A stretch of DNA of 59,837 bases from an uncultured Clostridia bacterium (GCA_947627205.1 CANQVE010000009.1:1-59837); one strand, 5' to 3'. Positions 50,386 to 59,675 are shown, counted from the stretch's first letter. A program made the numbers and translations. Notes: generated by a model from the letters alone, not told the origin.

Positions 50386-51630
50386 CAGCACCATTCCCTC
50401 GGGAAATGCTTCTTTTCGCATTATCCCCCACATCTTGTCGATATAAGCGAGCGTGTAATAATTTTCAATATAATGATAATAAAACGCGCCCTTTAATGTC
50501 ATTTCATAAACGCCGTTGTCCTCGGTTATAAGTCCGAGCTTTTTTGCAAGCTCTATCTCTTCTCCGTAATATTCTTCAAGAGGCACTCCAAAAAACTTTT
50601 CAAAATCGCGCCTGTCTACCTTTGTTGAATACGCCGTCCAGAACAGCCAATAAACCATTCTCTGACGCAAGGTAAAGCGCAGTGTCAGAGAAGTCGGCAG
50701 TTTTCCGCTTTCAATTCGCTTTATGTATTCCTCAACATTAAAGGTGTTTATCTTGAACTGCTTTTTCAGAAGCGTAGCGGCGGAACAGCCGAAACCGAGA
50801 AAGTTTTCTCTTGTCATTGAAGAATATTTCGCCGTGGCCGAGTTTGAAAACGTCCAGATACTGTCGCGGCGGTATCCACGTTTTTGACAATATAGCGTTA
50901 TCCTATCTAAAAGCTCCCGTTTGCTTTTGTTGTCCATTGCTTTTATCGGGCTTTTCGTAAATGTAAAATCTATAAACGGATAAATGGCTATGTGGTTTGC
51001 TCCGCTCGAAAATGCAAGCTCGATATCGCTTTTAAGATCCTCGAACGTCTGGTTTGGAAGCGCGAAGATAAAATCCATTGACACCGTTTCAAAATCAAAA
51101 CTTTTAAGCACTTCCGACATTTTTTCGCGGTCAAATCTCTTTCTTCCGAGAACGGACAAGAATTTATCCCCGAACGACTGTATGCCTATGCTTATTTTTG
51201 TAACTCCCGCGGATTTGAGCGTGCCGAGAATTTCGGGGGTAACGTTTTCGGGGTGAAGCTCCGCGCCTATTCCGTCGGTTATGACAAAATATTCGCGGAT
51301 AACGGAAATAATCTCATCTATCCTGTCTGCTGTAAGGGCGGGCGTTCCTCCTCCGAAATAAAGGCTCGTAACTTTTTTCTTCATGCCCTTTTTACCTACA
51401 AGACGTATTTCCTTTATAAGCGCGTCTATGTATCGGTCCGCCTTTTCCCTGTCGTATAATTCCTTGCAATACGGGCAGAACGAGCATATCTGCGTGCAAA
51501 ACGGGATATGGACATAAAGTCCGAGGCTCTCGCACGAGCCGTATTTCAAAGTTTCATTATATTCGTTTTTAAATTCAAACGGCTTCAGAGAACGTGTCAG
51601 ATAACTTCTTACAAGTGATATGACATTCAT
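50380..51630 (-). CDS. HemN/HemW-like radical-SAM protein
   Basis: 416 residues. YVHIPFCTQICSFCPYCK carries the CX3CX2C cluster with the additional Cys two residues later, the coproporphyrinogen-dehydrogenase-like pattern. LYFGGGTP, ISIGIQSFGDKFL and a DFIFALPNQT motif complete the HemN core. The C-terminal winged-helix-like HemN_C domain is present. Other heme synthesis genes are not visible. It may be a heme chaperone (HemW), a HemZ-type oxidase, or a methyltransferase relative. ATG at 51630 with AGGTGA upstream. Followed-by relation: 9 bases after another radical-SAM gene. Confidence 0.8.
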   Translation of the reverse strand: MNVISLVRSYLTRSLKPFEFKNEYNETLKYGSCESLGLYVHIPFCTQICSFCPYCKELYDREKADRYIDALIKEIRLVGKKGMKKKVTSLYFGGGTPALTADRIDEIISVIREYFVITDGIGAELHPENVTPEILGTLKSAGVTKISIGIQSFGDKFLSVLGRKRFDREKMSEVLKSFDFETVSMDFIFALPNQTFEDLKSDIELAFSSGANHIAIYPFIDFTFTKSPIKAMDNKSKRELLDRITLYCQKRGYRRDSIWTFSNSATAKYSSMTRENFLGFGCSAATLLKKQFKINTFNVEEYIKRIESGKLPTSLTLRFTLRQRMVYWLFWTAYSTKVDRRDFEKFFGVPLEEYYGEEIELAKKLGLITEDNGVYEMTLKGAFYYHYIENYYTLAYIDKMWGIMRKEAFPEGMVLK

Positions 51631-51639
51631 TTTTTCACC

Positions 51640-52542
51640 TCAAATATATTTCAGATAGGTCGCAAGCATTTCGGCGATTATTTTTATATTCCCGCTGAAC
51701 AAAAGCGTATACTCGGCTACGAAAAAATATCCACACTTTTCGCACAGCCCTTTTTCGTGTATACATCTTCCGCAAACGCTCAGCTTTCCGTTTTCCATTA
51801 CCACGCACTGTTTGCAGGGCGTAGGAAAACTGTTGTTTATCAGATACGGAAAAGCGCTTTTAAGATTGAAAACGGGAGCGCCCTTTTCCATCATTTCTAA
51901 AATATCTTTACAGCATTTCGCCTTTTCCCTTTTAGTAAGCGCAAGCTCCTTTGTGTCGGGATACGGAGTATGAAAATTAAAAGACACAGCACGGACATTC
52001 TTCATTTGCTTTGCAAGAGCGCAGACTCTTTTAACCGCAGACTTATTTATCTTGTTTATCGCCATATAAAAGCAGATGTTGTCAGATGTCGCGTTGTTTA
52101 CGTTTCGGATAATTTTATCATAGGTGTCGCCTCTTATGGCGTTATGACGGGGTTTGTCTCCATCGAGGCTAAGAAGTATAAGATCCGCTTCTGGCAGGTC
52201 AATGGGAAAAGTTCCGTTTGTAACGGTGTTTACAATTAAAAATCCCATCTGCTTCGCTTCAATTACAAGGTCGCGGAGCGTCTTTCCCTCGCTCTGCCAC
52301 ATAAACGTTTCTCCCCCGCAGAAGAACAATATCCTGACGCCCATTATGTAGAGCTGTTTCATCTCGTTTATTATCTGCCTGTACGGGTGGACGACGGCGG
52401 TAAGATTGTTTACGGAACAATGCTTACAATGAAGATTGCATTTATCCGTAAGTATCACTGTTCCGAGTATCGGCGTTTTCTGCATTCCCAAAACAGTCTT
52501 TATGCCGTATTTTGCTAGATATGCAAAGCTCGGCAGTTTCAA
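51640..52542 (-). CDS. Radical-SAM protein with C-terminal cysteine cluster
   Basis: About 300 residues. N-terminal LTDKCNLHCKHCSVNN gives the CX3CX2C motif; FFCGGETFMW is the GGE motif; LILLSLDGDKPRHNAIRG is typical of the SPASM/HpnH-like branch. A C-terminal set of cysteines (CKQCVVMENG, CGRCIHEKGLCEKCGY) could bind an auxiliary cluster. The TTG at 52542 is correctly spaced from GGGGGTGATA, so it is chosen over the TTG at 52557. Function unknown; co-transcribed with the HemN-like gene. Confidence 0.8.
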   Translation of the reverse strand: MKLPSFAYLAKYGIKTVLGMQKTPILGTVILTDKCNLHCKHCSVNNLTAVVHPYRQIINEMKQLYIMGVRILFFCGGETFMWQSEGKTLRDLVIEAKQMGFLIVNTVTNGTFPIDLPEADLILLSLDGDKPRHNAIRGDTYDKIIRNVNNATSDNICFYMAINKINKSAVKRVCALAKQMKNVRAVSFNFHTPYPDTKELALTKREKAKCCKDILEMMEKGAPVFNLKSAFPYLINNSFPTPCKQCVVMENGKLSVCGRCIHEKGLCEKCGYFFVAEYTLLFSGNIKIIAEMLATYLKYI

Positions 52543-52554
52543 TAATATCACCCC

Positions 52555-52595
52555 CAAAAAATAAAAAACTGTACTGTTTAAAATAGTACAGTTTT
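52555..52595 (-). terminator. Terminator of the VanR/VanS-like operon
   Basis: AAAACTGTACT (52565-52575) pairs with AGTACAGTTTT (52585-52595), with a T-run on the minus strand. It lies between the kinase stop and the next gene's ribosome binding site. Confidence 0.85.
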
Positions 52596-52632
52596 ATTAT
52601 ATCATACATTTCTTACATTGTCAAGTGTTTTT

Positions 52633-53724
52633 TTAAGTTTTAGGGAGCTTAACGCAAAAGCGCGTTATTTCGTTTTCGCTGGTCGCGGTTATTTTGCCTC
52701 CGTGAAGCTCGGTTATCTGCTTTGCAATTGCAAGTCCCAGACCTGCGCCTCCGCTGTTTGTGGCGCGGGAAGTGTCAAGTCTGAAAAACTGCTCGAATAT
52801 TCTTTCCAGCTTATCCGACGGAATAGTAGCACCCGAGTTCGAGAAAAATATGTACACAAAATTATCGTCAGTAATAAGCCGTATTTCTATCAGGGTTTCC
52901 TCATAGCTGTAATTTACGGCGTTTCTAAGAAGATTGTCAAACACTCTCGAGAGCTTGTCGGAGTCGCATCTAAGCATAACTTTTTCTTCCGCATACAGCT
53001 TTGCTGAAAGTTTTTTCCTGTCAAAAACGGGACCGAACTCATAAACGAGCTGTTCGAGCATAAGCGTCAGATTTATCGTGGAATATTCGAGAGTGAGCTT
53101 TGAAAGATTAAAGCGTGTAATTTCAAAAAATTCGTTTACAAGCTCCTCGAGGCGGTTTGCTTTTGAAAGAGCAATGTCGGTGTATTTTTCGCGCGTTTCC
53201 TCGGAGATGTCCTTTTCGTCTTTAAGCAGTGAGAGATAGCCGATAACGCTCGTCAGCGGAGTTTTTAAGTCATGCGCAAGATATACGACAAGATCGTTTT
53301 TTCTCTGCTCCGCTTCTTTTGCTAAAGCGGAATTTTTAAGCGACTGCTCGCGCGCGGAATTAAGATCGTCCTGAATACCTTTGAGCTCGTCGGATAGGTG
53401 TATAGGCTTCGCGTCGGGATCAGCCAGCTTTTCGGCCTCAAATGTTATTTCATTAAGATATTTCAGCGCGCGCCTTAAAATGATGTAAAAAATCACTATC
53501 CAGCCCGCCAGAATGACTGTAGGAATTATCCAGTCCACATTGTTTTCAATAAATAGAAGCGGTTTGTACAGAGGTTCATCACCATACCATATAAAGCTCC
53601 TGCAGACAGCGTAAGATAATTGCAGAATAATTATAACAATGACAGCCCACGCTATCATTAAAAGCGCGCTCGTAGTCATAAGTTTTCGCGCAATAGAGCT
53701 GTATTTCAGTTTTTTCTTATTCAA
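52633..53724 (-). CDS. VanS-like sensor histidine kinase
   Basis: About 363 residues. Two transmembrane helices (about 18-42 and 72-92) flank a short extracytoplasmic loop of about 30 residues, then a HAMP-like linker. The phospho-acceptor His is in YLAHDLKTPLTSVIGYLSLL, very similar to VanS of glycopeptide-resistance clusters. N-box DNLLRNAVNYS, then a G-box GAGLGLAIAKQI. The TTG at 53736 abuts GGGGAG; the TTG at 53724 is a better start and overlaps the response-regulator stop. No vanHAX-type genes are near, so the signal is unknown. Confidence 0.88.
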   Translation of the reverse strand: MNKKKLKYSSIARKLMTTSALLMIAWAVIVIIILQLSYAVCRSFIWYGDEPLYKPLLFIENNVDWIIPTVILAGWIVIFYIILRRALKYLNEITFEAEKLADPDAKPIHLSDELKGIQDDLNSAREQSLKNSALAKEAEQRKNDLVVYLAHDLKTPLTSVIGYLSLLKDEKDISEETREKYTDIALSKANRLEELVNEFFEITRFNLSKLTLEYSTINLTLMLEQLVYEFGPVFDRKKLSAKLYAEEKVMLRCDSDKLSRVFDNLLRNAVNYSYEETLIEIRLITDDNFVYIFFSNSGATIPSDKLERIFEQFFRLDTSRATNSGGAGLGLAIAKQITELHGGKITATSENEITRFCVKLPKT

Positions 53725-54424
53725 TCGTATAACCAACTCCCCAGACAGTTTTTATAAATTTAGGCTCCCGCGGCGACTCTTTCAGCTTTTCTCTAAGACG
53801 CGCGATATGAGCCATAACGGTGTTGTTTGCGTTTATGAATTTTTCGCCCCAGACGTTTTCAAAAAGCTCCTCGGACGAAACGACCGTCCCCCTGTTAAGG
53901 CATAAATACAAAAGCAAAGAAAACTCTAAGGGCGTAAGAGAAACGGGTTCTCCGAAAAGCGTGCATTTATGCGAGGACTTGCTTATGACAAGACCGCGGA
54001 TATCTATTTCATCTGAGGGCTGTTCGGCTTCGGCGGAATTATACCGCATATATCGGCGAAGCTGTGTTCTGACACGCGCGGTGACTTCGAGCGGATTGAA
54101 AGGTTTTGTTATGTAATCGTCCGCGCCTATCGTAAGTCCCATAATTTTATCGCTGTCCTCGACTTTTGCCGTAAGCATAATAATAGGGAAAAAATACTTT
54201 TCGCGAATACGCTTTACGAGGGTAAATCCGTCTATATCGGGCAGCATAACGTCAAGAAGCGCCAAATCTATCTTTTCCTTTTGGACGCATTCGAGCGCGT
54301 CATTTCCGTTATAGAACTTAAGTATCTCGCAGCCCTCGTTTTTCAGATACAGCTCTAAAAGATCCGCTATTTCCTTTTCATCATCAACGACAAGTATCCG
54401 AGGAGTTGTTTTCCTATCTGTCAT
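53717..54424 (-). CDS. VanR-like OmpR-family response regulator
   Basis: 235 residues. Receiver domain with the acidic pair DDEKEIADLL, phospho-Asp in LALLDVMLPDIDG, the Thr/Lys switch (MLTAKVED, ITKPFNP). The C-terminal winged helix (about 135-232) has LTPLEFSLLLYL and FIKTVWGVGY. It pairs with the VanS-like kinase immediately downstream. The open frame begins at 54490, but the ATG at 54424 gives the normal domain start. Confidence 0.93.
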   Translation of the reverse strand: MTDRKTTPRILVVDDEKEIADLLELYLKNEGCEILKFYNGNDALECVQKEKIDLALLDVMLPDIDGFTLVKRIREKYFFPIIMLTAKVEDSDKIMGLTIGADDYITKPFNPLEVTARVRTQLRRYMRYNSAEAEQPSDEIDIRGLVISKSSHKCTLFGEPVSLTPLEFSLLLYLCLNRGTVVSSEELFENVWGEKFINANNTVMAHIARLREKLKESPREPKFIKTVWGVGYTIE

Positions 54425-54451
54425 AATAATTCCCCATGTCATTTTTATTTC

Positions 54452-54480
54452 ATTATAACTCAAATTTTTTATTTCGTCAA
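54452..54480 (-). promoter_or_regulatory. Promoter of the VanR/VanS-like operon
   Basis: Minus-strand TTGACG (54480-54475), a 17-bp spacer and TATAAT (54457-54452). Confidence 0.75.
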
Positions 54481-54514
54481 GACAATGCAAAAAATTGTAA
54501 TAATTTCGTAAGGA

Positions 54515-54551
54515 ATGAAAAAGGCTGTCGATATATTAAAATCAACAGCCT
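54515..54551 (-). terminator. Terminator of the thioredoxin gene
   Basis: AGGCTGT (54522-54528) pairs with ACAGCCT (54545-54551). On the minus strand TTTTTC follows the stem. Confidence 0.7.
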
Positions 54552-54557
54552 GTTTTC

Positions 54558-54875
54558 TCACATCATCTTATCAATTGCCGAAGAATACTCAGACTTGTTA
54601 GCCGCGCCGACAATTCTCCCCGACTCTTCGCCGTCTTTGAAAAAAACTATAGTAGGAACAGCGCCGACAACGTATTTTCTCGCGAGCTTTGCGTCAAGAT
54701 TTACGTTTATCTTTGCGAGCTTTATTTTATCGCCGTAGTCTTCTTCAAGCTCGGCAAGCACGGGAGAAACTCTCCTACAGGGCGCGCAGGTCTCCGAATA
54801 AAAATCAGCTAAAACTATTCCGTTTGTTTTTAAAACTTCTTTATCAAAATTTTCATTATCTACACTTATTGCCAT
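54558..54875 (-). CDS. trxA: Thioredoxin
   Basis: 105 residues, one thioredoxin fold. The active site reads SETCAPCRRVSPVL, a CAPC instead of the usual CGPC. The cis-Pro loop is in VGAVPTIVFFKDG. Cytosolic disulfide reductase. The ATG at 54875 is preceded by GGTGATA. It stands alone, with its own terminator. Confidence 0.95.
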   Translation of the reverse strand: MAISVDNENFDKEVLKTNGIVLADFYSETCAPCRRVSPVLAELEEDYGDKIKLAKINVNLDAKLARKYVVGAVPTIVFFKDGEESGRIVGAANKSEYSSAIDKMM

Positions 54876-54969
54876 ATTATCACCATATTTTTATTATTGA
54901 GAAATTTCTTTTCTCTATTTATATCTTCTCCCCTGACGCTGTTTTTAATCTTGAGTATATTTTCCGTTA

Positions 54970-55020
54970 AAAAAAGGCTTTTGAAAAGAAAACGGCGTTA
55001 TACGAAAATATCCGTATAAC
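54970..55020 (-). terminator. Terminator of the corA gene
   Basis: GTTATACG (54997-55004) pairs with CGTATAAC (55013-55020). T-rich sequence follows on the minus strand. Confidence 0.65.
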
Positions 55021-55048
55021 ACCTATGCCGAAAACTTATAAAAGGAGT

Positions 55049-55996
55049 CTATTTAAACTTCTGTATAAGATTTACAAGTATGCCTACTACTGCCGAAAGC
55101 CCGATACTTAAAATCAGCGGGAACCAGATATTTGCAAGAGGAAGTCCGTTTGCCGCGTCGTTAAGGTTCATTCCGTAAAAGCTGAACACAATCGTAGGAA
55201 CGGCAATTATAATGGTTAGAATTGTCATTCGCTTCATGACAATATTCAGGTTGTTTGAAATAATGCTCGCGAATGTGTCCATTGTTCCGCTCAAAATGTT
55301 TGAATAGATGTTTGTCATTTCGATAGCCTGCTTTACTTCGATTATTACATCGTCGAGCAGGTCGGAATCCTCCTCGTAGAGCTTTATGTAACGTCCGCGC
55401 ATTAGCTTTTCAAGGATAGCCTCGTTTGATTTTAATGACGTAGAAAAATATACCAGCGATTTTTCAAGACCGAGGAGCTGTATAAGCCCCTTGTTTTTCA
55501 TTGCAAGATACATTTTCCCCTCGACATAATTCGATATTTTGTCGATCTGTTTAAGATACTGGAGATAGCGGGTAGCTATCCGCAGAAGTATGGTAAAGAC
55601 AAAGTTTGTTTTATAGTTTGTGCGTATGCCTTTTAAAACGCCTTTTGATATTTCGTCAACTACGGCGTTTTCACGCGCGGAAACGGTAATAACGCTTTCG
55701 TCGGTTATTATTATGGACATAGGGGTTGTTGAATACAAAAGAGTCTTGTCGGGATCGTTGTCCTGCTCGGCGATAGGATAGTCAACGACAATAAGCGTAA
55801 CGCCGTCGTCGCTTTCGATACGAGAGGGCTCTTCTTCATCGAGTGCGGCACGGATATAATCGCGGTCTATTTTCAGGTCTTCTTCAAGGCGCGAGATCTC
55901 GGTTTCGGTAGGGCTTATGACAGACACCCAACAGCCCTGCTCGTATTCTTCTATACGGCAGACTTTCCCCTCAATGCTCCTGTAAAATTCTATCAC
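55049..55996 (-). CDS. corA: CorA-family divalent cation (Mg2+) channel
   Basis: About 315 residues. A cytosolic alpha/beta funnel is followed by a long helix and two C-terminal membrane helices. The GMN selectivity motif is seen in YGMNLNDAANG at the end of the first. It is a pentameric Mg2+/Co2+ channel. The frame starts at a GTG at 56029, but AAGGAAG precedes the GTG at 55996 by eight bases, so I use that. Confidence 0.92.
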   Translation of the reverse strand: MIEFYRSIEGKVCRIEEYEQGCWVSVISPTETEISRLEEDLKIDRDYIRAALDEEEPSRIESDDGVTLIVVDYPIAEQDNDPDKTLLYSTTPMSIIITDESVITVSARENAVVDEISKGVLKGIRTNYKTNFVFTILLRIATRYLQYLKQIDKISNYVEGKMYLAMKNKGLIQLLGLEKSLVYFSTSLKSNEAILEKLMRGRYIKLYEEDSDLLDDVIIEVKQAIEMTNIYSNILSGTMDTFASIISNNLNIVMKRMTILTIIIAVPTIVFSFYGMNLNDAANGLPLANIWFPLILSIGLSAVVGILVNLIQKFK

Positions 55997-56152
55997 CGCG
56001 ATCACTTCCTTTTCGGCAGAATATAACACAAAATATCATTTTCTTTTGCACTTGTATTATTGTAACACATTTTTCTGAAAATTACAAGTCTTTTATTCAC
56101 AATATTTCAAAAGTATATGTATTTTTGCATTTCAATTAAACTATAAAACTCG

Positions 56153-56181
56153 TCATAAATACGGACTTGCAAGCATAAGAT
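56153..56181 (+). promoter_or_regulatory. Candidate sigma-E promoter of sipL-spoIVA
   Basis: TCATAAA (56153-56159), a 14-bp spacer and CATAAGAT (56174-56181) resemble the sigma-E consensus (KMATATT, 13-15 bp, CATACAMT). The mother-cell role of both genes supports the reading. Match is partial. Confidence 0.5.
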
Positions 56182-56208
56182 GTACAAAACTAATACGAGG
56201 AGGATATT

Positions 56209-57723
56209 ATGGAAAAAGAAGAAATGCAAGGTATTTACAGCGGGCAGACGCTCTACGACGCGGCAATAGAGCAAAGCGCGGAGCTTGACTGTATCGTTCC
56301 TGATTATTGCCCCGAGGTTTTCAGAACGCTTTCGGGCTCGCTTTCGCCGAGGATACTGTCGTATGCCGTGTCGTCGGACGGAAAGCTCACAATTGACGGA
56401 GAAATAATCGCAAGAGCCGTCTACGCAAACGAAGAGGGCGGGCAGATATGCTGTGTTTTGGGAAGAACAACATTTTCAAAAACGGTTTCTCTCGGCGCAT
56501 ATACCGAGGACGTCCGCTTTTATGTGTGCGAGGATTACTGTTCCTGCAGGGCGGTAAGTCCGAGAAGAATAGATGTGCGCGGAGCCGTTTCTATAGGGAT
56601 AAAGGCGTTTAACTGCACAGAGATAAAACAGCCAGAGCTGTCAGATAAACTTGAACTTAAAACAGAGGAAATATCCTGCGCGGGAAAAACACTTTTCTCG
56701 TCTAAAAAGCTCGTTATACGCGAGGAGATAGATACGGGCGCTTCGGGAATTTCTTTTATAATAGACAGCGCGGCTGTGCCGAAAGTAAGCGATCTAAGGA
56801 TAGTAGCCGACAAAGCGGTGCTTAAAGGCGCTATTTGCGTTGACGCACTGTACGGAGTCGCTGTTCCCGAAAGCAGTTCTTCGGTGACTGCGGAAAAAAT
56901 GACGGCGGAAATTCCCGTGTCTGCGATACTTGACGTTTCGGGTATAAGCGACGAATACACCGCTATCCCGTCGATAAATGTTCTCGGCTGTGAGCTTATA
57001 CCGCGCCCCGACAGCGGAGTTATGTCGTGCGAGATAAACGCCGAATGTACTATAAGAGCTGCCTGTGAAAGCAAGATAAAGACCGCTTCCGACGCTTATT
57101 CCACTAATTTTGAAACGGAAATTTCCACCGCGAAGATAAAGCTCGGAACTGTCCCGAAACCGCTTTCGCAGAGCTTTCAGCTTAAACTTACGGCAAAGCA
57201 TGACGAAGAAATAGCGGCTGTGTGGGATTGTCGAGCGGAAATCAAAAATGCCGCCGCACGAAACGTAAACGGCGAGCTTATACTCTCGGGACTTCTTAGA
57301 TGTAAGGCTTATGGAAAAAGCAGCAGCGGCGCGGTATTCTGCATTGAAAAACAAGAACCGTTTGAAAGGTCCGTATTGTCGGGAACGACCGACAACAGCT
57401 CCGTTTATTTCTGCACAAACGTTTCTAATACGAACTTTGCGATAATGCCGGATAACACTCTTGAAATAACGGCAACGTGCGATGTTTCGGGAGATGTCCG
57501 CGAGATAATGTATGTTGATACATTAAGCTCCGTAAAGATACTCGAAGATAAACCCAAGCAGAAAGACAGCGAATTTGCGCTGAAGATATGCTATGCAGAC
57601 GAGCCGAAAGACTGCTGGGAAATTGCAAAGGAATACAACACGACCGTTTCGGCCCTGCTCGCCGAAAATACTCCGAACGAAGAAAACAAGCTCGATGGAA
57701 TGATAGTTGTTCCGACCGTTTGA
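56209..57723 (+). CDS. sipL: SipL-like spore morphogenesis protein (SPOCS/DUF3794 + LysM)
   Basis: 504 residues. The N-terminal ~140 and repeated central segments have the SPOCS/DUF3794 pattern (YDAAIEQSAELDCIVPDYCPEV, then IDGEIIARAVYA). The C-terminal ~50 residues form a LysM domain (CWEIAKEYNTTVSALLAENT). In Clostridioides difficile SipL uses its LysM domain to bind SpoIVA and tether the coat. Here the gene lies only 18 bases upstream of spoIVA, which supports the same partnership. The ATG at 56209 has GAGGAGG upstream. Confidence 0.88.
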   Translation: MEKEEMQGIYSGQTLYDAAIEQSAELDCIVPDYCPEVFRTLSGSLSPRILSYAVSSDGKLTIDGEIIARAVYANEEGGQICCVLGRTTFSKTVSLGAYTEDVRFYVCEDYCSCRAVSPRRIDVRGAVSIGIKAFNCTEIKQPELSDKLELKTEEISCAGKTLFSSKKLVIREEIDTGASGISFIIDSAAVPKVSDLRIVADKAVLKGAICVDALYGVAVPESSSSVTAEKMTAEIPVSAILDVSGISDEYTAIPSINVLGCELIPRPDSGVMSCEINAECTIRAACESKIKTASDAYSTNFETEISTAKIKLGTVPKPLSQSFQLKLTAKHDEEIAAVWDCRAEIKNAAARNVNGELILSGLLRCKAYGKSSSGAVFCIEKQEPFERSVLSGTTDNSSVYFCTNVSNTNFAIMPDNTLEITATCDVSGDVREIMYVDTLSSVKILEDKPKQKDSEFALKICYADEPKDCWEIAKEYNTTVSALLAENTPNEENKLDGMIVVPTV

Positions 57724-57741
57724 GAAAGAAAGGAAATATCT

Positions 57742-59214
57742 ATGAACACATCAATTTATGCCGATATTGCACGCCGTACAGGCGGAAACATCTATCTCGG
57801 AGTTGTCGGACCTGTTCGTTCGGGAAAATCTACCTTTATAAGCAGATTTATGAACAAGCTCGTCATTCCGAATATTGCTGACGAATATGCCAGAAGCCGC
57901 GCCGCAGACGAACTTCCGCAAAGCTCCGCGGGAAAAACTATTATGACGACCGAGCCGAAATTCGTTCCCGAAGAAGCCGCGTCTGTTTCAATAGGCGATG
58001 TAAGAATGAATGTAAGACTTATAGACTGCGTGGGATATATCGTGCCGTCGGCGGTAGGATATATTGAGAATAATGCTCCGAGAATGGTCATGACGTCGTG
58101 GTTTGACGAAGAGATACCGTTTAATATGGCGGCAGAAATAGGCACGAGAAAGGTAATAAACGACCACTCGACAATAGGCGTCGTCATAACGACCGACGGA
58201 ACTATAGCGGATATTCCCAGAAATGAATATGCCGAAGCCGAAGAGAAAATAATAAACGAACTTTGTGAAATAAACAAGCCGTTTGTTATAATCCTTAATT
58301 CACGCGAGCCCGACAAGCCCGAAACAAAAAAGCTCGCCGAGGAAATGTCCGAAAAATACGGCGAGAGGGTTATTGTGCTGAACTGTCTTGAAATGGACGA
58401 GGATAAAATTTCGGAGATACTCGGAGAGGTATTGCTGAAATTCCCCGTAAAAGAAATAAAGATAAAGCTCCCGAAATGGATAATGTCGCTGGATAAAGAG
58501 CACGAACTGAAAAAAGGCGTTATAGAAGCAATTAAGAGCGCCTGCTCGGAAATTTCCGATGTAAGCATGATAAAGAACGCAGGCGCAAAGATCGGCGAAT
58601 GTGAGTATGTAAAGCGTGCGGAAACGTGCGGGCTTGACCTTGGAACAGGATCGGGGATAATTGATATTGCGCTCAAAGACGAATTGTTCTATCAGATACT
58701 CGGCGAAGAAACGGGGCTTGAGATAAACAGCGAGAGCGACCTTATGCCGTGTATGCTTATGCTTGCGGAGATTAAGAAAAAGTATGAGCGTGTTAAAGAC
58801 GCAATTGAAGAAGTCGAAGCTACGGGATACGGGATAGTGCTTCCGCAGATGGAAGAAATGAGGCTCGAAGAACCCGAGATAATCAAGCAGGGCGGAAAAT
58901 ACGGAGTAAGGCTGAAAGCATCGGCGCCGTCGATACACATGATGAGCGCGGACATAACGACGGAGATAAATCCCATTGTCGGGAGCGAGAAGCAGTCCGA
59001 GGAGCTAATAAGCTATTTGCTGACGGACTTTGAGGAAAACCCCACGAAGATATGGGAAAGCAATATTTTCGGGAAATCACTTCACGATCTTGTAAACGAG
59101 GGATTGCATAACAAGCTCAACCGTATGCCCCGCGACGCAAGAATGAAGCTCAGAGAAACGATAGGAAGAATAATAAACGACGGCTGCGGGGGGCTGATTT
59201 GCATTATTCTCTAG
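57742..59214 (+). CDS. spoIVA: Stage IV sporulation protein A (coat-assembly ATPase)
   Basis: 490 residues. N-terminal P-loop ATPase domain: Walker A GPVRSGKSTFISRF (about 24-37), a sensor region TTEPKFVPEEA, and the DCVGY Walker B region. A middle domain and a C-terminal domain end in GRIINDGCGGLICIIL. It polymerises on the outer forespore membrane as the platform for coat and cortex assembly. The ATG at 57742 follows AAAGGAAA. Length is that of the family. Confidence 0.97.
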   Translation: MNTSIYADIARRTGGNIYLGVVGPVRSGKSTFISRFMNKLVIPNIADEYARSRAADELPQSSAGKTIMTTEPKFVPEEAASVSIGDVRMNVRLIDCVGYIVPSAVGYIENNAPRMVMTSWFDEEIPFNMAAEIGTRKVINDHSTIGVVITTDGTIADIPRNEYAEAEEKIINELCEINKPFVIILNSREPDKPETKKLAEEMSEKYGERVIVLNCLEMDEDKISEILGEVLLKFPVKEIKIKLPKWIMSLDKEHELKKGVIEAIKSACSEISDVSMIKNAGAKIGECEYVKRAETCGLDLGTGSGIIDIALKDELFYQILGEETGLEINSESDLMPCMLMLAEIKKKYERVKDAIEEVEATGYGIVLPQMEEMRLEEPEIIKQGGKYGVRLKASAPSIHMMSADITTEINPIVGSEKQSEELISYLLTDFEENPTKIWESNIFGKSLHDLVNEGLHNKLNRMPRDARMKLRETIGRIINDGCGGLICIIL

Positions 59215-59287
59215 AGGCTGGAAGCTGTTAAGAGCGGCGGACAACGTTTTACAACCAAACCACCTCTCAGGCGGCGACATGAAAGTT

Positions 59288-59413
59288 TTTTGAAAAGGGA
59301 GTCCAGAGGGGAAAAATTTTTTTCAAAAAATTTTTCCCCTCTGGTCGCGGCGAAGCCGCGAAACTTCGCAAATTAGCGCTAAAGGGTGTGGGGAAAACAA
59401 GAGTTTTCCCCAC
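59288..59413. repeat. Left arm of a large hairpin-rich inverted repeat
   Basis: This arm matches the reverse complement of 59711-59837 closely. It contains a 42-nt nearly perfect palindrome (59303-59322 paired with 59325-59344, 20-bp stem, 2-nt loop), then CGCGGC/GCCGCG (59346-59360), then GTGGGGAAAAC/GTTTTCCCCAC (59388-59413, 4-nt loop). The region 59215-59837 contains no gene I can support. Confidence 0.85.
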
Positions 59414-59451
59414 ATTTTCAAATTTAAAACCTTAGTTTTAAATTTGAAAAT
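59414..59451. repeat. Perfect 17-bp-stem hairpin between the arms
   Basis: A 17-base stem at 59414-59430 pairs exactly with 59435-59451 around a CTTA loop, directly abutting the previous hairpin. Confidence 0.8.
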
Positions 59452-59675
59452 CATGAAACAACATTAGAGCGGGGAGCAACTTTTAAAATGGATTTACAAT
59501 AGAGCGTGGAAGAAGTACGTTTAGACTTTTAACGGGTGATAAATGAGAGAATGTTGTTTCTGGCATGCGCCTATGGACTAACAGAAAAGCTGTTAATAAA
59601 CCATGACGAACTTAATTTCCCGCTCAAAGGTTTTTTCACACTTAAGGTTGTTCCTTGCTCAAAACCTCTCCTAGG

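Noticed and set aside
56209-57723. SpoVID rather than SipL
   Set aside because: The SPOCS/DUF3794 plus C-terminal LysM layout fits SipL of Clostridia better; both are functional equivalents.
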